Part shown: piece by piece, positions 61,331 through 64,000 of the stretch | Numbering within the stretch: position 1 is the stretch's first letter | Layout: every line of letters begins with the position of its first letter | Source of the DNA: Cristatella mucedo | Taxonomy: Eukaryota; Bryozoa; Phylactolaemata; Cristatellidae | DNA: 64,000 bases | Assembly (NCBI GenBank): GCA_009760855.2 | Contig: WPIO01000048.1 | Span: 1,347,501-1,411,500 of the forward strand | Reading direction: 5' to 3' | The notes under the pieces: generated by a model | What the model was told of the DNA's origin: nothing | Databases searched by the model: none | The model's input: only the letters and a program-made list of their open reading frames with translations | Translations under genes and position numbers: made by a program

Positions 61331-62017
61331 TCCCTTCCCCCCATAGAAAATATATTTCATAGTCCACCAGCCTAGCTGGGAGTGGGTGGCCCTCTTGACT
61401 GGTAATTTGTGTGGCCAACGGCTTCCATCGTTCTCCTCTTCTGCCTGCTCAAGTGATGCCATGTCCAACGGTTTCTAGTTCGTGCTCTATTAGGATAGTA
61501 ACGTAGCATTAAAGAGCTCCGACCGGCTTGGATGGGGTGCAGGCTACGTGACAGCCACTCGCAGGAGGCGAACATCTGCTCTGCCTCTCGAGCAGCCGCA
61601 CCTTGACGCTGTCCACCTTTTGGCAAAGGTGGGGCACCGCTCCCATTGTCAGGCGGTTTTCGTAGGTCAGCTCCTTGCGAGCCCCGATGGCCGGTCTCAT
61701 GCGCTCGTCGCCGGCCGACCCCACCCTTGGAAAAACACTCCTGCTCATTACGGCCTCGTCGTTCTCGTAGTTCCACTCCACCGAGTCAATCTCTTCGGTT
61801 GTGTTGCTCTGCACTCTGCACCGAAAGGCTCTCGCCGGTGCTCTTCGCCGCTGCAACGCTCTCGCTGCTGTTCTTCGCCTCATCGAAGCTCTCGCTGCTT
61901 CGCTCTCGGGCAGCCTATACCTCATCACAGACTACTATCGCCTTGCCGCTGACCTCTATCTCGCGGAGCTCCTCTGTACTCTGCACCGAGACGCTCGTGC
62001 GGGTGCTCTTCACCGCC
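61331..62017 (-). mobile_element. Internal part of the LTR retrotransposon, 5' part missing
   Basis: A minus frame closes at 61372, about 40 bases before the polypurine tract, in the position of a Pol C-terminus. Its end is basic (RYYPNRARTRNRW, then SRQKRRTMEAVGH). No protease, RT or integrase core motif is present, so the superfamily is not assigned. The upstream part contains the 30-bp repeats and may not belong to the element. Confidence 0.55.
61828..61915. repeat. 30-bp tandem repeat, about three units
   Basis: Units start at 61828, 61858 and 61888, each beginning GCTCTCGC and containing TTCTTCGCC or CTCTTCGCC. A related stretch lies near 61991-62018 (CTCGTGCGGGTGCTCTTCAC). Confidence 0.8.
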
Positions 62018-62020
62018 GAG

Positions 62021-62205
62021 AAGGTTCTCAACTTGTGGGTCGTGACACCTTTGGGGGGTCGAACGACCCTTTCACAGGGGTCGCCTAAGACCATCGGAAA
62101 ACACGCATTTCCACATTTCGCACACGATAATTTTATGGTTGGGATTCACCACAACATGGAGAACTGTATTAAAGGGTCGCAGCATTAGGAAGGTTGAGAA
62201 CCGCT
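62021..62205. mobile_element. SPIN-type hAT non-autonomous transposon
   Basis: Left end GGTTCTCAACTTGTGGGTCG, right end AAGGTTGAGAACCGCTG, which form the hAT-type terminal inverted repeat. The interior carries GGTCGAACGACCCTTTCACA, GGGGTCGCCTAAGACCATCG, ATTTTATGGTTGGG, CACCACAACATG and AACTGTATTAAAGGGTCGC. All of these are in the SPIN (SPace INvader) order that I recall from vertebrate copies. It is about 185 bp, shorter than the usual non-autonomous form because the AT-rich middle is reduced. The first bases of the left end (normally CAG-C/T) look replaced, and no 8-bp target duplication could be matched. Confidence 0.88.
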
Positions 62206-62483
62206 GGTTTAGAAGAAGAGGAAATTGATGATCCTCCAGAAAGAGCAAGTCCAGGTCCTTTCTCACAACACCTCACCATTCTCCCAATAGCACTTACTGT
62301 ATAGTTCTACAAATACCTGCTTTGGTATGCTAAAAATACTCCCATGTATGGTATGTAAATATAATCTCATTTAATTGTGTTTGTTTATTTAATTGTGATG
62401 TATTTAAGGAAATTCAATTCGTTACCTCTATATGTTTAAGTCAGAACGTACCATAGTAGAATGTATCATGTACCATTCTAGAA

Positions 62484-62576
62484 TTATGAAAATTTAACTT
62501 GCGACAGGTTTTCCATTCCATATCTATTCCGTATAGATATGGACTAGAAAACCTGTCGCAAGTGGAATTTTCGTAA
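62484..62576. repeat. 93-nt hairpin, 30-bp outer and 10-bp inner stem
   Basis: Outer arms 62484-62513 and 62547-62576 pair at 27 of 30 positions, with the core CTTGCGACAGGTTTTC perfect. Inner arms CCATATCTAT (62518-62527) and ATAGATATGG (62533-62542) are perfect around a TCCGT loop. One 4x4 internal loop separates the stems. It is unbranched, like a microRNA precursor or a small foldback element. Confidence 0.88.
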
Positions 62577-64000
62577 GTATATAAATACTATGTATTTCGT
62601 ATTTAGATAATACATAAACATGCCTGCAATTAAATAATTCCAGTTTAAGGGTAGATGTAAAGAAAGTACGAAGATTGGTCCAATAATGGAATAGTTTTTC
62701 CTTGTACCTTAAAAGAATCTAGCATGTTAGAAGAAGTGAGATCTGAAGTTTTGACGATTTCTACATACGAATTTTGTCTTAATAAGCTGAACCTTGTTAG
62801 ATGACGGTACATATTTGCAGTCTTTTGAGGTACATGCTTGCGATTAAATTTAAATTTAAGATTTAAACAGTTTAAATTACGCTGAAGTTATTTCCCTTGC
62901 AAATTCAACAACTAAATCAATACTTGACAGATCAACTTGAAAGTTCAAATGCAAGTTCAGGTCTGGGCGTTAATCACTGCTCTAGTTAAATTCTGATTTC
63001 GGTTAGATAATTGTTGCTACATCTATCTATTTTGGCATGACATAAAGTACGTTTGATGACATGAACATCCAAAGTTAGACATGGTTGATTAATCTTATTT
63101 TTGATTACTTTTCTGTTCATGTGGAAATCATAAAAACAGATTCATTTTCTAACACCTTTGTCTTTTTAAAGATACCAGAAATAGTTGTTCAATCGTTTCA
63201 TCAATCCTCTTAGCATGCTCTCCACATTTACCCTAAAATCACGAGAAAAATGTGTCGGTTTGTTAAGGATTATCTTGGTAGACTATGTAGCACTTTCTTG
63301 TTGCCACATATTTCAGCCATGCAAATATAAATTACCCTTAAGCATGCTGCTATACGGCCTGCTGTCATCCAATGACGGCTTCTGGTTTCAGCCAGCGCAC
63401 GAGCCTCACTGGTCAGTGGCATGGTGGGGCAAGGAGGGTGCCATTGCTTCATACTGAGTAGGGATGAACGTGGCGGGCAGCAGACGCTTTAGCTGAGGCT
63501 TCGAGGCTGTGTGTTACAGACATAATGTCATGAGTCTTTCAAACTTTTTTCTAGGTTATAAACGTAAAGTATTAATGATTACAGTTGGAGTCCGTGAATT
63601 TGTGCATAAGTACGGTATTCTAGCAACGCGTAGGTATTTATTTATTATTTTATTATTTATTATTATTTACTTATTATTTATTATGTAGGTAGTATTTGAT
63701 GGCTCCTGATCTCAGAACAATTATTCGAGTGATTCAAAGTCTGAAAATTTTCGCAAACGATTCTTACGATTTTTAGTATTCGAAGCTGAATTCTTTAGTA
63801 GCTAATAAAAAGGATTGTAAAAACATCGCTTTGCGGAGTAGTGTTTCCTTGGTATTGCTACAAAATAGCCACCGAGCTGCCACAATTAAGTCCTCGTAAT
63901 GGCTGCCGCATTTGGTCACATTTCTCGATGACCACGGTGTAGTTCTAGGCTTCCTACCTTGCTTACCAACATAATATAATTTCGTGTCTCTCACTCGCTG
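62577..64000. other. AT-rich sequence, no recognised gene
   Basis: A plus frame at 63185-63457 (90 codons, ending FQPAHEPHWSVAWWGKEG) has no family I recognise. A TTTA/TTA-rich microsatellite lies at 63626-63685. Confidence 0.4.

Noticed and set aside
61509-62188. Plus-strand Ser/Leu/Arg-rich frames of 130 to 180 codons
   Set aside because: They arise from GC-rich repeats antisense to the LTR element and end within the SPIN-like element.
63185-63457. Possible exon ending FQPAHEPHWSVAWWGKEG
   Set aside because: No recognisable family and no clear splice sites. Left as unassigned sequence.

Overview
The window is eukaryotic nuclear DNA, most likely from an invertebrate animal. It has spliced genes with good GT/AG sites, introns of roughly 0.5 to 3.7 kb, single-copy metazoan gene families, and a heavy load of non-LTR retrotransposons, tRNA-derived SINEs, (CT)n/(GA)n and (ATT)n tracts. 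No prokaryotic feature, rRNA gene, free-standing tRNA gene or CRISPR array was seen. The phylum cannot be fixed from sequence alone.

Three host genes can be supported. (1) On +, from before the window to 15,696: an LPLAT-type MBOAT acyltransferase (MBOAT1/MBOAT2-like). Six exons are well supported and a seventh is tentative; all phases join, and both the conserved Asn and His motifs are present. (2) On -, 45,940 to 41,574: a PHF13/PHF23-like PHD-finger gene. I could build seven coding exons with matching phases (645 nt, 214 residues plus stop); the third, fourth and last exons are clear and the others less certain. (3) On +, 58,596-59,270: a single-exon TMEM186-like mitochondrial membrane protein with a polyadenylation signal about 155 bases past the stop.

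Most of the rest is mobile DNA. Two L2/CR1-type LINE families dominate. 'LINE1' (a nickname used here, not mammalian L1) ends in a short stem-loop (GCGCC...GGCGC) followed by (ATT)n. 'LINE2' ends in a different 3' region with short tails. Copies lie within MBOAT introns, between genes and inside the PHF gene, and several are nested in each other. SINE-A is a tRNA-derived SINE with a good B box. SINE-B is a second tRNA-derived SINE whose tail resembles the LINE1 3' stem-loop. Also present are a broken Tc1/mariner transposase, an LTR (280 bp) with part of its internal region, a 413-bp foldback element with a TATA duplication, and a short element at about 62,021-62,205 that I recognise as a SPIN-type hAT non-autonomous transposon.

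Layout: 1-15,696 MBOAT gene with a near-complete LINE1 in its last intron; 15,700-38,000 a field of nested LINEs, SINEs and simple repeats; 38,000-41,570 unrecognised sequence downstream of the PHF gene; 41,574-45,940 PHF13/23-like gene; 46,000-57,500 mixed unknown frames and mobile elements; 58,000-59,430 TMEM186 locus; 59,840-62,205 LINE1 carrying an LTR insertion, then the SPIN-like element; 62,480-62,580 a 93-nt hairpin; then AT-rich sequence to the end. The three genes act in different processes (phospholipid remodelling, chromatin reading, mitochondrial complex I assembly) and nothing suggests they are co-regulated.
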